A DNA stretch of 64,000 bases. Source: Mageeibacillus sp. (GTDB taxonomy: Bacteria; Bacillota; Clostridia; Saccharofermentanales; Saccharofermentanaceae). The notes under the pieces were generated by a model. It made no database searches, was not told the DNA's origin, and saw nothing but the letters and a program-made list of their open reading frames with translations. The position numbers and the translations under genes were made by a program. The first letter of the stretch is position 1, and every line of letters starts with the position of its first letter. Location of the stretch: positions 62,001 to 126,000 of the forward strand of contig JAKVLB010000003.1 of assembly GCA_022484595.1 (NCBI GenBank), in the 5' to 3' direction. Positions 42,189 to 54,331 of this stretch are shown piece after piece.

Positions 42189-43071
42189 TGTTATCCCTTA
42201 CCTGTATCAAAGTTCTGGTGCAGTCACAGTTGTCCGGCTCAATTATAAGTTCGTCAAGTTCACGGACAGTTATTTTGCCCGATCCGGGGTTAAGTATGGA
42301 ATCGACCTGACTGATCACATAGGCATCAATATCCTCCGAAAGCTCAAACGCGAGCTTTGTGTTGATAAGTCTGCAGCCGGTCATCTTAAGATGCCTGATG
42401 TAGCACAGTCCCTGATCCGACTCAATTGTACAGTTCACCAGCGTCAGGTTCTGAGTGTTCCATGCCAGATACTCGCCTGATATGTATGAGTCATAGACGG
42501 TAACATTCTCACAGTTCCAGAAACAGTCCTTGGTTATTAGTCTGCTGCTGCGTATCTCGACGTTATGCGCGCCGTCAAAAGCATAGTTGCCGAGCAGTTC
42601 GAGATGTGATGCCTTTATGTTTGACGAATTCATTCCAAAATAATCACCTTTTGCAGTTACATGATCCAGCGTCACACTGTCACATGACCACAAGGTCTCC
42701 TGGGCATCCGGAATAGAGGTATTTCTTATAGTCAGATCATGGCAGCGGCGAAAATTTTTCGGCGCTCCCACCATAGAATCATCAACCGTCATATGGTTGG
42801 TATACCAGACGCCGGAACGCGCAGTCGTATTCCAGACGCAGCTGTTGATGCTGATATTGTTTGAATACCAGACCGGATATTTCCACTGGAACTCACATCT
42901 GGCAAGCTCGATATCCGCACTCTCCTTGAGCGGCGACTCGCCGTCATGGAAAACGGTATCATATATCTTGAGTCTGCGGCCTTTATAAAGCGCACGCTCG
43001 CCTGAAAGGCTCTCCTGCCTTATCTCCTCATCCTCACGGCGTACAGGGTTAAATCTTTTACAATCACTCAT
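42151..43071 (-). CDS. DUF3737 family protein (parallel beta-helix-like)
   Basis: The 306-residue protein matches DUF3737. It is built of repeating short strands with regular Asn, Cys and Ser turns (NISINSCVWNTTARSGVWYT, NVTVYDSYISGEYLAWNTQN), which suggests a right-handed beta-helix. There is no signal peptide. The function is not established. The 3' end overlaps the start of the MalY-type gene by 38 bases, so the two are read from one transcript. Comparable proteins are often annotated only as hypothetical and occur in many gut Firmicutes. Confidence 0.78.
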   Translation of the reverse strand: MSDCKRFNPVRREDEEIRQESLSGERALYKGRRLKIYDTVFHDGESPLKESADIELARCEFQWKYPVWYSNNISINSCVWNTTARSGVWYTNHMTVDDSMVGAPKNFRRCHDLTIRNTSIPDAQETLWSCDSVTLDHVTAKGDYFGMNSSNIKASHLELLGNYAFDGAHNVEIRSSRLITKDCFWNCENVTVYDSYISGEYLAWNTQNLTLVNCTIESDQGLCYIRHLKMTGCRLINTKLAFELSEDIDAYVISQVDSILNPGSGKITVRELDELIIEPDNCDCTRTLIQVRDNNETRTIRLCSAV

Positions 43072-43204
43072 ATTTGAATCTCCTTTTGCGTAAGCTTACT
43101 ACCTATGCAAAGCATTATCAAACCGTCAGTCACTAAAATTTCCATTTTTAACACACTGTTCAAAGTTAATCCTTTGTTTACTGTTAAACCATTTTTCTTT
43201 GCGT

Positions 43205-43210
43205 TATAAT
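43205..43210 (+). promoter_or_regulatory. Candidate -10 element of the zinc-ribbon gene
   Basis: TATAAT lies 33 bases before the start codon at 43244. The -35 at 17 bases upstream (TGTTAA) is poor. Confidence 0.4.
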
Positions 43211-43243
43211 TTGATATATAAAATTTGTAGGAGGATTAATGGT

Positions 43244-43684
43244 ATGCCTATATTCCAGGATGCAAAACAGAAGAACATCGCCAACTTCCAGAAGTCCATT
43301 GACGAGAAGAAGAACACGATCAAGAGAAATTATGACGAGATCGGTCACCTCTATTATGGTCAGTACAAGGATATAAATATCGATTGCACAAAGGACATCA
43401 ACGCCAAGTGCGACGCTATTTCCAGTCTTAACGATGACATAGAAGAGCTTGAGATAAGAATTCTGCGTGAGAAGGGACTTAAGAGATGCCCTTCCTGCCG
43501 TACGGAGAACAATCTCTCATATGCTTTCTGCTTTAAGTGCGGTGCAAGATTTGATGATGCTGACGCAGTCGCTGCTCCTTCATCTGCACCTGTTCAGCCA
43601 GAAGCTTCTGAACCCGCAAAAGAGAAACCTGAAGCAGATGCACCTGCAGCAGAAGCTCCGGTACAGACAAACGCTGAAGTATAA
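43244..43684 (+). CDS. Coiled-coil zinc-ribbon protein
   Basis: The 146-residue protein has an N-terminal helical region (KNIANFQKSIDEKKNTIKRN), a long coiled-coil-like segment, then a zinc ribbon CPSCRTENNL / CFKCGARFDD near 87-108. It ends with an Ala/Pro/Glu-rich tail (APAAEAPVQTNAEV). The start is placed at 43244, where GGAGG is correctly spaced; the ATG 45 bases earlier has none. There is no membrane helix. The function is unknown. It is transcribed alone, and a terminator follows. Confidence 0.75.
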   Translation: MPIFQDAKQKNIANFQKSIDEKKNTIKRNYDEIGHLYYGQYKDINIDCTKDINAKCDAISSLNDDIEELEIRILREKGLKRCPSCRTENNLSYAFCFKCGARFDDADAVAAPSSAPVQPEASEPAKEKPEADAPAAEAPVQTNAEV

Positions 43685-43722
43685 GCAGGAATTATTGCGA
43701 CAGCCAATAAGACTTGAACCAC

Positions 43723-43753
43723 AAAGCGCAGCCCTGAATTCAGGGTTGCGCTT
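43723..43753. terminator. Bidirectional intrinsic terminator
   Basis: AAAGCGCA-GCCCTGAAT pairs with ATTCAGGG-TTGCGCTTT with one G-T pair, followed by CTTTTCTGTTG. It lies between the zinc-ribbon gene and the convergent SGNH hydrolase gene and would serve both. Confidence 0.8.
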
Positions 43754-43802
43754 TTCTGTTGTCTGCGGCATTATTCTTTGAAACATAATAATGCCTCAAT
43801 AA

Positions 43803-45002
43803 TCAGTGTGAATAACCCACCCGTTTCTCGAAAATTGCCGCGTTATCCGCTACCAGCTGCGCCATTTTTCTGTAGCCGGACTTGCTCGGATGCAGATGAT
43901 CGCCGCTGTCATATTCCGGAAGCATACGTGTCTTATCTTCAGGATCTGCGAGCGCATTATCGAAATCAACAACTCCGTCAATCATATCCGTGCTGCGTAT
44001 CCATTCATTTACGTCATTTCTCAAAGTCTCGCGGAACGGGGCATATGTGCGCCAGCCTCCGATCGGAAGAAGCGTTCCGGCATAAACCTTATAACCATAT
44101 GATCTGGCAAGCTTAACATAGTATGCAAGTCCTTCGGTAAGTTCGCCTGCCGTCGGAAGATCCGACATGGGACGGAAAGGATTGATATCCGTTCCGACCG
44201 GATGGATTATATCGTTGATCCCCTGCTGAATTATTACAGTGTCCGCCCCGTCCGTCGGTACTTCATGGGCAAATCGTCTGCTCCCCTTAAGTCCATAGGA
44301 CTGATATGTCAGGCACGTATATTCACGAAGTATCCTTGAACCGCTGGTAGCGCGGCGAATAACCGACGTATCGCCGATTTGACGGCTCTTAAGCATGACA
44401 GCAAGATCATCGGGCCAGTTCTGTGCGGTAATTGAATCCCCGTAACAGACAACAGCGCGATTTTTCTTGTCGGTTCTTAAGGATACATTGCTGAGAAAAT
44501 AGAAATAGTGTGTGGGACGCGAAAGCTCTTTGGGGAACGTCTCCGACCCGGTCAGGTTGCCGCTTGCGAACTGTGCTCCGTCAGACAGGGCTCCGCATGT
44601 AAAAACGCATGACCGAAGCTGAGTATAGTCTCCGAGATACATGGACACATCGAAAGTACTTCCGGCTTTGACATCAAGCGATAACTCGTCGGAACAAACC
44701 CTGCTTCCCGCGGGAATAACACAAGAACGTGACCCTCTGAATGTAACAGGAAAGAATTCTTTTTCGGCCGTATCATCAGACGGGTTCTTTGCCATTATGC
44801 TTACCTGGCTTATTGTCACCTGTTCCGTGCCGCAGTAATTGTCGAATGTCAGTCTGACTGCGTCACCGTCAAAGGCCGAATATACAGGATATCTTAAAGT
44901 TATATCTTTACCGTAGCTCTCAGGACGCGCTTCTCCGACTGAGACTGCATTGCCCCAGATACTCACGAACCGTCTTCCGCTGTTTGCGTCTGCCATACTC
45001 AT
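43803..45002 (-). CDS. SGNH/GDSL-family hydrolase
   Basis: The 399-residue protein is a GDSL-type esterase with an N-terminal beta-domain of about 190 residues. The catalytic blocks are CYGDSITAQNWPD near 190-202 (Ser nucleophile in GDS), QQGINDI near 250 (Asn) and DHLHPSKSGYRKMA near 375 (Asp and His). The class removes acetyl or other acyl groups from sugars. No signal peptide is seen, so it is likely cytoplasmic. Possible roles include deacetylation of imported xylo-oligosaccharides, which is inferred from the sugar genes in the window. It follows the MaoC-like gene by 4 bases. Confidence 0.85.
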   Translation of the reverse strand: MSMADANSGRRFVSIWGNAVSVGEARPESYGKDITLRYPVYSAFDGDAVRLTFDNYCGTEQVTISQVSIMAKNPSDDTAEKEFFPVTFRGSRSCVIPAGSRVCSDELSLDVKAGSTFDVSMYLGDYTQLRSCVFTCGALSDGAQFASGNLTGSETFPKELSRPTHYFYFLSNVSLRTDKKNRAVVCYGDSITAQNWPDDLAVMLKSRQIGDTSVIRRATSGSRILREYTCLTYQSYGLKGSRRFAHEVPTDGADTVIIQQGINDIIHPVGTDINPFRPMSDLPTAGELTEGLAYYVKLARSYGYKVYAGTLLPIGGWRTYAPFRETLRNDVNEWIRSTDMIDGVVDFDNALADPEDKTRMLPEYDSGDHLHPSKSGYRKMAQLVADNAAIFEKRVGYSH

Positions 45003-45006
45003 GTAA

Positions 45007-45465
45007 TTATTTCTTCAGCCTGCGCGCCACTACTGCCAGAGTGACGTCTGTCAGAACAAGCTCTTCGTTCTGGTTATATACATCAATTGTTATCTCAACA
45101 TTGCCATTGTATGGATTGCGGGGTTCAAGCGATGTAACGTGAACCCTGCCATAGACAGTATCTCCCGCAAACACGGGTTTGATCCACTCCATCGAAGTAG
45201 AACGCCCGGCTATGAGCTGCTCGCCGGCATAATCTGTCTCTTTGATATATCTGGCCCAGACCAGCATGAATACCATGACTCCCGGAGCAATCAGCTTACC
45301 GTAGCGCGTCTTTGCAGCACATTCCGGATCCATATGAATCGGTACAGGATCGTAGCCGGCGGCAAACTTTACCATCTCCGATTCCTCTATCGTAACTTTA
45401 CTTGTGACGGCTGATTCGCCAAGCTTAATATCTTCGTAAAACAACGGTGTAACCTCTTCTGTCAA
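45007..45465 (-). CDS. MaoC-like hot-dog dehydratase
   Basis: The 152-residue protein has a single hot-dog fold of the MaoC/(R)-hydratase type. It has FYEDIKLGESAVTSK near the N-terminus, AAGYDPVPIHMDPECAAKTR near 34-53, whose Asp and His match the hydratase motif, and APGVMVFMLVWARYI near 60. Such enzymes hydrate or dehydrate acyl-CoA thioesters. The start is uncertain: TTG at 45465 gives the usual N-terminus, but the upstream GGGA is only a few bases away. The gene lies directly after the V-type ATPase operon with a 41-base gap. Confidence 0.8.
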   Translation of the reverse strand: MTEEVTPLFYEDIKLGESAVTSKVTIEESEMVKFAAGYDPVPIHMDPECAAKTRYGKLIAPGVMVFMLVWARYIKETDYAGEQLIAGRSTSMEWIKPVFAGDTVYGRVHVTSLEPRNPYNGNVEITIDVYNQNEELVLTDVTLAVVARRLKK

Positions 45466-45506
45466 AATCCCGATTATTATATCATTATCAAATTGATCGG
45501 ACAGGT

Positions 45507-46169
45507 TTACTCCTCACGTTCCTTATAATGATGAGCATCTTCAAGCATCATATCCTTTACCTTCATCAGGCGGACCTGTGTCGACCGTTCATTCTCGTCG
45601 AGCTTCATCGATATATAGCGTATGCCTTCCTCGGTCTCCGGAATGATGACATACTCAAGCGCATTGACGCGGCGGCGTGTCCGTTCAATCTCGGCAGACA
45701 GAAGCGAGCAGGCTTTCTCGGTCTCGGCAAGCTTAATCATGTCAGGCAGAACAGACGACAAAGAAGCGACAGCCTCGTCAAGATCACCGCTTGTCATACC
45801 GAAACCGTAAGAATATATATCTCCCGGATCCGCGGACTTATACCTGGCGGTAAATCTCGGGATATCGCAGCTCATAATATTGCGCGAAGAAGTGGTGATT
45901 GTTACTTCCTGCTTTGGCGCCATAAGCGCTGTGGAGAGAATCTGCTCATCCATTCCGGCTCTCGCTATAACAAAATCCTTGTTCGACTTGCCGATGGCTT
46001 CCTCAACGCGAAGCCTGAGATCCATATTCTCGCGCGCGAGATCGAGGAACTGACGCATCAGCTCATCTCTTTTATCCTTAAGAAGCTTGTGTCCGCGGCG
46101 CGCGGTTACCAGCTTGCGCTTAAGTCTGGTAAGCTCCATCCGCGTAGGATTTACAACTTTTGCAGCCAT
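45507..46169 (-). CDS. ntpD: V-type ATPase subunit D
   Basis: The 220-residue protein is the central rotor subunit. It is an almost wholly helical hairpin: PTRMELTRLKRKLVTARRGH at the N-terminus and ERTRRRVNALEYVIIPETEE near 165, matching the family. It connects the A3B3 head to the membrane ring through subunit F. Its ATG overlaps the stop of subunit B (TAATG). It is the last of the nine ATPase genes. Confidence 0.95.
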   Translation of the reverse strand: MAAKVVNPTRMELTRLKRKLVTARRGHKLLKDKRDELMRQFLDLARENMDLRLRVEEAIGKSNKDFVIARAGMDEQILSTALMAPKQEVTITTSSRNIMSCDIPRFTARYKSADPGDIYSYGFGMTSGDLDEAVASLSSVLPDMIKLAETEKACSLLSAEIERTRRRVNALEYVIIPETEEGIRYISMKLDENERSTQVRLMKVKDMMLEDAHHYKEREE

Positions 46170-47554
46170 TACTTTGCTTCCTTGTATTTGTCGTAGTATT
46201 CGTCGAGCATCATGTCGCTGATTCGCTTAAGTTCCGAACGAGGGAACATGGTCAGAAGCTTCCACCCCAGATCAAGCGTCTCAGTGATACTTCTGTCAGT
46301 GTCATTACCCTGTGATATGTAGGTTTTCTCGAAAGCGTCCGCAAATCTCGCGTATATCAGATCCATTTCAGTCAAAGCCGATTCGCCGAGAATAGTCATG
46401 AGTTCCTTGGCTTCCTTGCCTCGTGAGTAGCAGGCGAAAAGCTGGTTCATGGTCGCGGCGTGATCCTCCCTTGTCTTGCCCTTGCCTATACCCTTGTCTT
46501 TAAGTCTTGACAGTGAGGGCATGACGTCTATCGGAGGCGTCACGCCTCTGCGGAACAAATCTCTTCCGAGTATGATCTGTCCTTCGGTTATATACCCCGT
46601 AAGGTCCGGAATAGGGTGCGTCTTGTCGTCTTCGGGCATCGTCAGTATCGGGATCATAGTGATGGATCCTGTGCAGCCTTTCTGTCTTCCGGCACGCTCA
46701 TACATGGTTGCAAGATCTGTATACATGTATCCCGGATAACCTCGTCTGCCCGGGACTTCCTTGCGTGCCGCCGATATCTCACGCAGAGCGTCGGCATAAT
46801 TCGTGATATCGGTCATAATAACCAGAACGTGCATGTTCTTGGCAAAAGCAAGATACTCAGCGCATGTCAGAGCCATACGCGGCGTTGCGATTCTCTCGAC
46901 GGCCGGGTCGTTGGCAAGATTGACAAACATAACCGTTCTGTCAATAGCACCAGTCTTACGGAAACTCTGAATGAAGTAATCGGATTCTTCAAAGGTGATT
47001 CCCATAGCGGCGAAAACAACCGCAAACGGCTCATCCGTTCCGACTACCTTTGCCTGTCTTGCTATCTGTGCCGCAAGCTGGGCATGAGGAAGTCCTGAAG
47101 CTGAGAAAATCGGAAGTTTCTGACCTCTTACCAGTGTGTTAAGTCCGTCTATTGCGGATATTCCTGTCTGAATAAACTCGGAAGGATATACTCTCGCAGC
47201 CGGATTCATCGGCAGTCCGTTTATGTCACGTCTCTCGTCAGGAAGAATCTCCGCGCCGCCGTCAATCGGACGTCCCATACCGCTGAAAATTCTTCCGAGC
47301 ATATCCTCGGAAACGCCGAGTTCCATTGTATGTCCAAGGAACCTGACTTTGCTGTCGGAGAGATTGATTCCGGCGGAATTTTCGAAAAGCTGAACAAGCG
47401 CATTGCCGCCGTCAATCTCAAGCACCTTGCAACGTCTGACCTCTCCGCTCGCCAGCTCTATCTCACCAATCTCATCATAGGCAACATCGGTGACATTTCT
47501 TACAAGCATCAAAGGTCCTGCGACCTCCTGGATTGTTCTGTATTCACGTGGCAT
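46169..47554 (-). CDS. ntpB: V-type ATPase subunit B
   Basis: The 461-residue protein is the non-catalytic head subunit and lacks a Walker A sequence. It shows [17 protein letters not shown] at the N-terminus, [20 protein letters not shown] near 137, the conserved QIARQAKV, and [20 protein letters not shown] near 355. The start is set at 47554, where GAGGAGGATAAC precedes the ATG by the right distance; the ATG 42 bases upstream lies inside subunit A. The two genes are only 1 base apart (TGAGATG). Confidence 0.95.
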   Translation of the reverse strand: MPREYRTIQEVAGPLMLVRNVTDVAYDEIGEIELASGEVRRCKVLEIDGGNALVQLFENSAGINLSDSKVRFLGHTMELGVSEDMLGRIFSGMGRPIDGGAEILPDERRDINGLPMNPAARVYPSEFIQTGISAIDGLNTLVRGQKLPIFSASGLPHAQLAAQIARQAKVVGTDEPFAVVFAAMGITFEESDYFIQSFRKTGAIDRTVMFVNLANDPAVERIATPRMALTCAEYLAFAKNMHVLVIMTDITNYADALREISAARKEVPGRRGYPGYMYTDLATMYERAGRQKGCTGSITMIPILTMPEDDKTHPIPDLTGYITEGQIILGRDLFRRGVTPPIDVMPSLSRLKDKGIGKGKTREDHAATMNQLFACYSRGKEAKELMTILGESALTEMDLIYARFADAFEKTYISQGNDTDRSITETLDLGWKLLTMFPRSELKRISDMMLDEYYDKYKEAK

Positions 47555-47555
47555 C

Positions 47556-49325
47556 TCAGTTATCCTCCTCTGGTTGCGCAACAGCACCGATTTCAATTTC
47601 CATCTCGTCCCTTATGGCTTCGTAGCTCTCCTCGAGCTTGTCAGCAGTGACATATTTGAAACGTCCGATTTTCTCCTTGACCGGAAGGTTCAGGATATTT
47701 CTGATTGTCGCGCCTGAATCAAGAGCGTTGCGGCTCTTCTCATAGAACCTTATGATGAGTTCCATCATATAGAACTGTTTCTTGAGCGGTGTGTAGGTAT
47801 CAACTTCATCGAAAGAATTCTGGTGAAGGAAATCCTCTCTTATCGAGCGCGCAGACTCCATCTTCAGCCTGTCGCCTTTAGAAAGCGCATCCATTCCGAC
47901 CATTCGAACTATCTCTTCAAGTTCCGACTCATCCTGAAGCAGTGTCATAAGCTTCTGTCTGTCTTCAAGCCAGTGTCTGTCAACATTGTCATTGAACCAG
48001 TCACCTATATTCTGAAGATAGAGCGAATAACTCGTAAGCCAGTTTATTGCCGGGAAATGGCGCTTGTAGGCAAGGCTCGCATCAAGTCCCCAGAATACCT
48101 TGACTATTCTCAGGGTTGCCTGAGATACAGGCTCGGAGATATCTCCGCCCGGAGGCGAAACAGCGCCGATTACAGACAGATATCCTGTTCTTCCTTCGGA
48201 ACCCAGAACCGTTACAGAACCCGCTCGCTCGTAGAATTCTCCGAGTCGCGAGCCCAGATAGGCAGGGTATCCTTCTTCACCCGGCATCTCCTGAAGTCTG
48301 CCGCTCATCTCACGCAGCGCTTCCGCCCAGCGCGAAGTGGAGTCAGCCATAAGGGCAACCGAATAACCCATATCCCTGAAATATTCTGCAATCGTAATTC
48401 CGGTATATATTGAAGCTTCGCGGGCCGCAACCGGCATATCGGATGTATTGGCGATAAGCACGGTTCTCTCCATAAGCGAATGACCAGTCTTGGGATCTAC
48501 AAGTTCCGGGAACTCGTTAAGAACATCTGTCATCTCGTTTCCGCGTTCACCGCATCCGATGTAGACAACAATGTCCGCCTCCGCCCATTTCGCGAGCTGG
48601 TGCTGGATAACTGTTTTGCCGGAACCGAACGGACCCGGAACAGCGGCGACGCCGCCTTTTGCTATCGGGAAGAAAGTATCGATGACACGCTGCCCGGTAA
48701 TAAGCGGCATGTGAGGCGCAAGCTTTGCCTTGTAAGGTCTTCCGCGTCTTACCGGCCATTTCTGCATCATTGTTACTTTGGATATTCCTCTGTCGGTCTC
48801 AATCTCACAGACAACATCTTCGACTGTATAATTGCCTGACTTAATGCTCTTGATGGTTCCCTTGATTCCTAAAGGCACCATTATCTTCTGAAGCACAACA
48901 GCAGTTTCCTTTACGGTTCCGATGATGTCGCCTGCTTCAACAATATCACCGACAGCGCGGGACGCCACAAAATTCCACTTGTTCTCGCGGTTGAGCGAAG
49001 GAACACTGACTCCTCGCTCAAGATTATTTCCGCACTGCTTCATTATCTCCGTAAGCGGTCTTTGAATTCCGTCATAGATGCTTCCGATAAGTCCCGGACC
49101 AAGCTCAACGGAAAGCGGCATACCTGTCGATTCAACCGGCTCTCCCGGACCCATTCCGGATGTCTCCTCATAAACCTGTATTGACGCCTCGTCACCGCGC
49201 ATCTCGATGATCTCGCCGATAAGTTTTCGTGAACTTACACGCACAACATCGAACATGTTGGCATCTCTCATTCCGGTTGCTATGACAAGCGGTCCTGCCA
49301 CTTTCTTGATAATCCCTGTCGCCAT
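47556..49325 (-). CDS. ntpA: V-type ATPase catalytic subunit A
   Basis: The 589-residue subunit holds the nucleotide-binding catalytic site. Walker A reads [17 protein letters not shown] near 231, the GER loop is [14 protein letters not shown] near 258, and Walker B lies in [20 protein letters not shown] near 325. The extra N-terminal non-homologous domain (about 100-200) distinguishes it from F-type beta. Three copies alternate with subunit B in the head. In this operon it couples ATP hydrolysis to ion export or, in reverse, ATP synthesis. Confidence 0.96.
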   Translation of the reverse strand: MATGIIKKVAGPLVIATGMRDANMFDVVRVSSRKLIGEIIEMRGDEASIQVYEETSGMGPGEPVESTGMPLSVELGPGLIGSIYDGIQRPLTEIMKQCGNNLERGVSVPSLNRENKWNFVASRAVGDIVEAGDIIGTVKETAVVLQKIMVPLGIKGTIKSIKSGNYTVEDVVCEIETDRGISKVTMMQKWPVRRGRPYKAKLAPHMPLITGQRVIDTFFPIAKGGVAAVPGPFGSGKTVIQHQLAKWAEADIVVYIGCGERGNEMTDVLNEFPELVDPKTGHSLMERTVLIANTSDMPVAAREASIYTGITIAEYFRDMGYSVALMADSTSRWAEALREMSGRLQEMPGEEGYPAYLGSRLGEFYERAGSVTVLGSEGRTGYLSVIGAVSPPGGDISEPVSQATLRIVKVFWGLDASLAYKRHFPAINWLTSYSLYLQNIGDWFNDNVDRHWLEDRQKLMTLLQDESELEEIVRMVGMDALSKGDRLKMESARSIREDFLHQNSFDEVDTYTPLKKQFYMMELIIRFYEKSRNALDSGATIRNILNLPVKEKIGRFKYVTADKLEESYEAIRDEMEIEIGAVAQPEEDN

Positions 49326-49348
49326 ACGATTACTCCTAACTGTATACT

Positions 49349-49669
49349 TTAGTCTTCGCCGAAAAGAATATCCGACCCGACTGCTCTCTTGACGTTGCTC
49401 TTGACATTGAGCACGCCGGATCCGTTGTTGCCGACGACTCCCGGAATCGGAAGTACCGCCGGTGTCATCGTCTCCTGATAGCGTTCAACATCACGTCCGA
49501 GAAGCGCGTAATAATTCTCGGTTATAAAAATAATGTCATACCCGTTCTCGGATATCTGCCTGAGACATTTAGACGCCGCTTCAGAAGAAACGACGGGAAA
49601 AGTCGCGAGACCTATCGCCGCGAACCCGTAGATACTGTCATAATCTCCGATTACTGCTACCTTAGACAT
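49349..49669 (-). CDS. ntpG: V-type ATPase subunit F
   Basis: The 106-residue protein has the Rossmann-like fold of subunit F ([20 protein letters not shown] at the N-terminus, [12 protein letters not shown] near 48, [13 protein letters not shown] near 72). It binds subunit D in the central stalk and is called NtpG in Enterococcus. Its start overlaps the stop of subunit C by 8 bases. The position between C and A matches the Enterococcus order. Confidence 0.9.
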   Translation of the reverse strand: MSKVAVIGDYDSIYGFAAIGLATFPVVSSEAASKCLRQISENGYDIIFITENYYALLGRDVERYQETMTPAVLPIPGVVGNNGSGVLNVKSNVKRAVGSDILFGED

Positions 49670-50642
49670 ATGTCATCCTCACCCTTTCAACTAAAACATC
49701 GTCTGATACTAGATTTCTCTTACCTGACAGAATTATTCTGACGTTCTTAATCTCGCAGAGTCTCGCGAGCACGTAAGCGGCAATAGCACCGACCGTAAAC
49801 GAATCATATTTTGAAGGTCTGATAAGTTCCGTAATCTCGTCATCGAAAAGTTTCTCAAACGCCGCGCTTCCTGCTTTAAGCGCTTCGGCCGCCTTCAGAT
49901 ATCCGACCGCCGATATATATTCCAAAACCTTATCTGTTCCGCCCAATGCCGCGCTGACCAGTTTATCCTTGTCAAGTCCCTCGCAGGCCGCAACGGATCT
50001 CATGATAAAGTCCTTAGGTCTGGCAGTAGCCGCGGCGCGGTAAGCGATTCTTATATCACAATACGCCACATAAAGTTCACTGTACTTTATCGCAAGCCCG
50101 CTGCCGCTGGACTTCGCTTTGCTGAGCATCGTCTCAAGACAGGTTCTGTCTATCACGGCGTCACTCATCTGGCCGTTGCCCGTATGCGCAAGGCTCTTGA
50201 AGGCCTCATCGGCACAGTCTCTCATATATTCCGGAAGCCTGCCGTATTCGCCTTTCTGTATTATCCGCACAAGTTCATCGCCGGTCAGAGATGAAGAATC
50301 TTCGTTCCCGTAAAACACAGTTCCGCCGGGATAACCGCATGCCGCGCACTTTACAGCCGCTTTGAGATTATGGAAGCTCTGAGGAGTCTTGAGAACATCG
50401 ATGACTTCGCTTTCACCCGCAAGCTCCTGCGCATCCTTCCATGTTCTGCCGATTTCGTATTTGAGTATCTCTTCTTCTGTCATCGACTGTGAATTATCTC
50501 CGCCCCAGCCATGTTCTCTGACAGCGGAAATACATGTGTCATAGTCGCCGGAAGACACCAGCTGCGCAATCATCTGATTATCAAAAAGCCTGTTCTCAAG
50601 GCTTCTTACACGCGCTATCTGAAATATGTATTCACGCTTCAT
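49662..50642 (-). CDS. ntpC: V-type ATPase subunit C
   Basis: The 326-residue subunit forms the funnel-shaped socket between the D-F stalk and the membrane ring. The N-terminus is YIFQIARVRSLENRLFDN; the protein is mainly helical, with VDVL-like and ALGGTDKVLEYI segments near 230. The start is set at 50642 because AGGAGG is spaced correctly for it; the in-frame ATGs at 50651 and 50684 are directly at or before that site. It lies 13 bases after subunit E. Confidence 0.9.
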   Translation of the reverse strand: MKREYIFQIARVRSLENRLFDNQMIAQLVSSGDYDTCISAVREHGWGGDNSQSMTEEEILKYEIGRTWKDAQELAGESEVIDVLKTPQSFHNLKAAVKCAACGYPGGTVFYGNEDSSSLTGDELVRIIQKGEYGRLPEYMRDCADEAFKSLAHTGNGQMSDAVIDRTCLETMLSKAKSSGSGLAIKYSELYVAYCDIRIAYRAAATARPKDFIMRSVAACEGLDKDKLVSAALGGTDKVLEYISAVGYLKAAEALKAGSAAFEKLFDDEITELIRPSKYDSFTVGAIAAYVLARLCEIKNVRIILSGKRNLVSDDVLVERVRMTYV

Positions 50643-50655
50643 ATACAGCATCCTC

Positions 50656-51249
50656 CTAACCAAATACAATCCTGTTGACAGCATCGGTCAGCTCACTGCG
50701 CCTGTCGTGGAACAGTGATTTAAGCGAACAGTTGATTTCAATTCCGCCGTAAACCAGGACAAAACCACCGTCAATCACAGCGGGGGTGCTATCTATTACG
50801 AGTTCGCTTCCTCCGGCCTTGGCCCTTGACAGAATATCCGCTTTGTCCTGCTCCGTGAATCTGTCAAGATCCCGCCGGCTGAGACGGCATATGCCGTTCT
50901 GACCCAGAACACTGACGTCGATAAGCTTGAGGATAAATTCAAGATAATCATCTTTGTCCATGTCCAGAATCGACGCGTAAGCCTTAGTCAGAACTGAACC
51001 GACTATGTCATACTTGGCATTAAGAACAGCCTGGCGTCTCACCAAATCAGCAGATGAACGTGCAGAGCGCTCAAGCCTTGACCTCGTCTTCTCGAGTGCT
51101 TTTCTGTTGGCATCTTCAGCGAGGCGCGCTTCATCACGTGCCTGGCTCACTATTCTCCCGGCAGAGGCTTCTGCCTGTGAAAGGATTGCTTCACACTGAG
51201 AGTCGCTGTCAGCTTCTATTTGCTTGATTATGTTATCTATACCAGCCAT
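50656..51249 (-). CDS. ntpE: V-type ATPase subunit E
   Basis: The 197-residue subunit forms the peripheral stalk. It begins with a long Ala/Arg/Glu-rich helix (ILSQAEASAGRIVSQARDEA) and ends in a small globular domain (VDVSVLGQNG-like segment, then VLVYGGIEINCSLKSLFHDR). This pattern is typical of subunit E. It pairs with the G/H-like protein encoded first in the operon to brace the head against subunit I. A 41-base gap separates it from subunit K. Confidence 0.9.
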   Translation of the reverse strand: MAGIDNIIKQIEADSDSQCEAILSQAEASAGRIVSQARDEARLAEDANRKALEKTRSRLERSARSSADLVRRQAVLNAKYDIVGSVLTKAYASILDMDKDDYLEFILKLIDVSVLGQNGICRLSRRDLDRFTEQDKADILSRAKAGGSELVIDSTPAVIDGGFVLVYGGIEINCSLKSLFHDRRSELTDAVNRIVFG

Positions 51250-51290
51250 TTTTATTGCAAACTCCTAAAAAGTTCTAATGGGTTCCGTTA

Positions 51291-53842
<2,552 letters not shown>

Positions 53843-53846
53843 GAAA

Positions 53847-54170
53847 TCACTCTTGCTTCAATATAATACTGATGACAGCCTCAACGGCTTCTTTCTCGCA
53901 GCTCTGAGCCTGCTCACGCAGTCTCTTGATCTGTTCTCCCGCAATTCCCTGAGCCTCAAGGTTCTCCTTCTCAGCTTCGCGCTTCCCGGTCACATCAAGG
54001 ATCTGCCTCGATACTTCAATATGTCTCTGAGAATCAAGTCTAATCTTCTGTGCCTTGCTGTTGGCATCACTGATAATCTTCTGCGCCTTTCCCTCAGCAA
54101 CAGCCTGCTTGTTATCCGCAGCCTTTTCCGCAGCTGCAATCACAGCCATGGTCTCCTTAAGCATAAACAA
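53847..54170 (-). CDS. ntpF: V-type ATPase G/H-like peripheral stalk subunit
   Basis: The 107-residue protein is one long charged helix with Ala, Glu, Lys and Gln repeats (EKAADNKQAVAEGKAQKIIS, EAQGIAGEQIKRLREQAQ), the hallmark of NtpF/AhaH-type subunits. It would form a heterodimer coiled coil with subunit E. It is the first gene of the operon, so the order is F-I-K-E-C-G-A-B-D, the same as in Enterococcus hirae. A good promoter lies about 80 bases upstream. Confidence 0.82.
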   Translation of the reverse strand: MFMLKETMAVIAAAEKAADNKQAVAEGKAQKIISDANSKAQKIRLDSQRHIEVSRQILDVTGKREAEKENLEAQGIAGEQIKRLREQAQSCEKEAVEAVISIILKQE

Positions 54171-54242
54171 ATTCCACCTTTCCCGACGGTCATGATGCCC
54201 TTACATCAAAAAACTGGTCGACCGGTCAATTTTTACACTTAA

Positions 54243-54271
54243 ATTCTAACACTGCACAATAGCTTGTACAA
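54243..54271 (-). promoter_or_regulatory. Promoter of the V-type ATPase operon
   Basis: Read on the minus strand, TTGTAC (54271-54266) and TAGAAT (54248-54243) are 17 bases apart, and TGT before TAGAAT gives an extended -10. The leader to the first ATPase gene would be about 65 bases and contains GGTCGACC. Confidence 0.65.
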
Positions 54272-54331
54272 TTAGTCAATTATCTGTGGTATTCAGTCAA
54301 AATTACTGAAGAATTTGTTTGTTTTGATAGG

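Noticed and set aside
45528-46196. Plus-strand open frame of 222 codons opposite V-type ATPase subunit D
   Set aside because: It is the antisense of a clear ntpD gene; the protein has no family resemblance.
47823-48413. Plus-strand open frame of 196 codons opposite ATPase subunit A
   Set aside because: It is the shadow of the conserved catalytic subunit and has no translation signals.
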